This document shows positions 7,140 through 7,871 of a stretch of 7,871 nucleotides of DNA, one piece after another. Below the pieces are notes generated by a model. The model searched no databases, was not told where the DNA came from, and saw only the letters and a list, made by a program, of their open reading frames with translations. The DNA is from Chloroflexota bacterium. GTDB taxonomy: Bacteria; Chloroflexota; Dehalococcoidia; Lucifugimonadales; Lucifugimonadaceae. Location of the stretch: contig NZTZ01000007.1 in assembly GCA_002703265.1 (NCBI GenBank), forward strand, positions 24,797 to 32,667. The letters are read 5' to 3'. A program made the position numbers and the translations under genes. Each line of letters opens with the position of its first letter. Positions within the stretch are counted from its first letter, which is position 1.

Positions 7140-7607
7140 CTATCTTACCATAGAACTTAAAACACCATTTATAAAGTTTTTAGACGTATCTGAGCCAAAA
7201 ACATCTCCTAATTTTACTGATTCATTTACAATAACCCCAACTGGAGTTTCTAAACCACAAGATATTTCAGATATAGCCATTCTCAAAATTGACAAATCAG
7301 TTTTGGGAATTCTTTCAATACTTTTATCATTCGTATACCTTATTATACTTTCATCAATGGAATTTTTATTCTCCAAGGCATAACTTAATATTTTTTTTGC
7401 AATCTTTTGTTTAGATTTATTAGATTTCTTAAAAAAAGATAGTTTTTCAATATTACTTGATTTATAGTCTTTAGAGACTTCGCTTTCAAATAATGACTGA
7501 ACTACTGATGCTCGTGCCATTGTAGTACCAAAAATTGATTGAGTTTTTTCTTCAGAAATAAATTCTCCGTCAACAGTATTGTTTAACTTATCTTGAACTT
7601 CATGCAT
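7140..7607 (-). CDS. nusB: Transcription antitermination factor NusB
   Basis: NusB pairs with NusE (S10), binds boxA RNA and supports antitermination of rRNA operons. The all-alpha family features are present: MARASVVQSLFESEVS (30-45) for helix 1, ERIPKTDLSILRMAISEI (97-114), TPVGVIVNESVKLGDVFGSD (120-139), and the C-terminal SKNFINGVLSSMVR (142-155), matching the family's (K)FVNGVLD. From the ATG at 7607 the protein has 155 residues, with an N-terminal stretch of about 29 residues before helix 1. A second ATG at 7520 would give 126 residues. Neither start has a visible Shine-Dalgarno sequence. I keep the longer one because it lies 12 bp after the fabD stop, as expected in a tight operon. The Arg-rich segment usual before helix 1 is reduced to one Arg (residue 32). 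The family call is good; the start is uncertain. Confidence 0.87.
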   Translation of the reverse strand: MHEVQDKLNNTVDGEFISEEKTQSIFGTTMARASVVQSLFESEVSKDYKSSNIEKLSFFKKSNKSKQKIAKKILSYALENKNSIDESIIRYTNDKSIERIPKTDLSILRMAISEISCGLETPVGVIVNESVKLGDVFGSDTSKNFINGVLSSMVR

Positions 7608-7619
7608 ATTATGAAAACG

Positions 7620-7871
7620 CTAGCTTCTTGACTCAACGTAATCTAATACTTGATCATAATTTCCTATGTTTTTTACATTTAGATCAGAATTGATTCTTTT
7701 AATCATTCCAGAAAGTACAGAACCTGGTCCTATCTCATAGAAAGTATCAACATCTTGATCAATCATATATTCTATGGAATCACTCCACAAAACACAGTTT
7801 TGAAGTTGATTCTTTAGTTCATTTCTTACTAAGTTTTTTTCTGTTATAGGCTCAGCACTAGTATTAGCTAT
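7620..7871 (-). CDS. fabD: Malonyl-CoA:ACP transacylase FabD (partial, C-terminal 83 residues)
   Basis: FabD moves malonate from CoA to the ACP phosphopantetheine arm. The window holds only the C-terminus, read by hand: IANTSAEPIT, then LVRNELKNQLQNCVLWSDSI (14-33) and EYMIDQDVDTFYEIGPGSVL (34-53), then SGMIKRI (54-60). The segments VxNxxAEPIT, QL..CVxWxxSI and FYEIGPGxVLSGMIKRI are strongly typical of FabD. The active-site Ser (GHSLGE) and His lie upstream, beyond the right edge. The protein ends VLDYVESRS with a TAG stop at 7620-7622. The gene is 12 bp before nusB. In most bacteria fabG follows fabD, but here nusB and acpP follow. Confidence 0.94.
   Translation of the reverse strand: MANTSAEPITEKNLVRNELKNQLQNCVLWSDSIEYMIDQDVDTFYEIGPGSVLSGMIKRINSDLNVKNIGNYDQVLDYVESRS

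Noticed and set aside
7114..7383. Plus-strand open frame opposite nusB
   Set aside because: It mirrors the conserved NusB C-terminal half and has no independent coding signs.
1..7871. Defence island, mobile element, CRISPR or tRNA/rRNA content
   Set aside because: Every stretch over 100 bp is covered by a recognisable housekeeping gene, and no spaced repeat array, transposase, integrase or cloverleaf sequence is visible.

Overview
This is a compact, strongly AT-rich piece of a bacterial chromosome. It holds housekeeping genes: six on the minus strand in one probable transcription unit, one plus-strand gene converging on them, and one minus-strand gene at the left edge. I see no mobile elements, phage genes, CRISPR arrays or structural RNA genes. 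All internal genes are intact, and the two edge genes are cut only by the window.

Layout. Positions 1-365 (minus) hold the N-terminal third of thiazole synthase ThiG. Positions 366-458 are a divergent spacer with a perfect 12-bp inverted repeat and a consensus -10 hexamer facing thiG. Positions 459-1238 (plus) encode a Cof-type HAD phosphatase that starts at TTG. Its stop overlaps the stop of the opposing gene by 4 bp. Reading leftward from the right edge on the minus strand come fabD (C-terminus only), nusB, acpP, rnj (RNase J), ftsK and a fused accD-accA carboxyltransferase. The spacings are 12, 56, 70 and 11 bp, then a 4-bp ATGA overlap.

How the genes work together. FabD loads malonate from malonyl-CoA onto the acyl carrier protein AcpP. 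The AccDA protein is the presumed carboxyltransferase that makes malonyl-CoA. The first, third and last genes of the row therefore cover malonyl-CoA synthesis and its transfer to ACP. Between them lie nusB (rRNA antitermination), rnj (RNA decay and maturation) and ftsK (chromosome segregation at division), so the operon links membrane-lipid supply to RNA metabolism and division. No fabG, fabF, accB or accC is present in the window.

Organism. RNase J, the rnj-ftsK adjacency and the fused AccDA point away from typical Gammaproteobacteria. They fit a streamlined low-GC lineage, such as a marine Chloroflexota (SAR202-like) or a low-GC marine actinobacterium. This is inference from gene content, and I cannot decide between them from sequence alone.

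I found no obviously new multi-gene system. The items most worth a second look are the apparently degenerate AccA half of the AccDA fusion, the inverted repeat in front of thiG, the unusual fab/nusB/rnj/ftsK gene order, and the weakened RNA-binding N-terminus of NusB.
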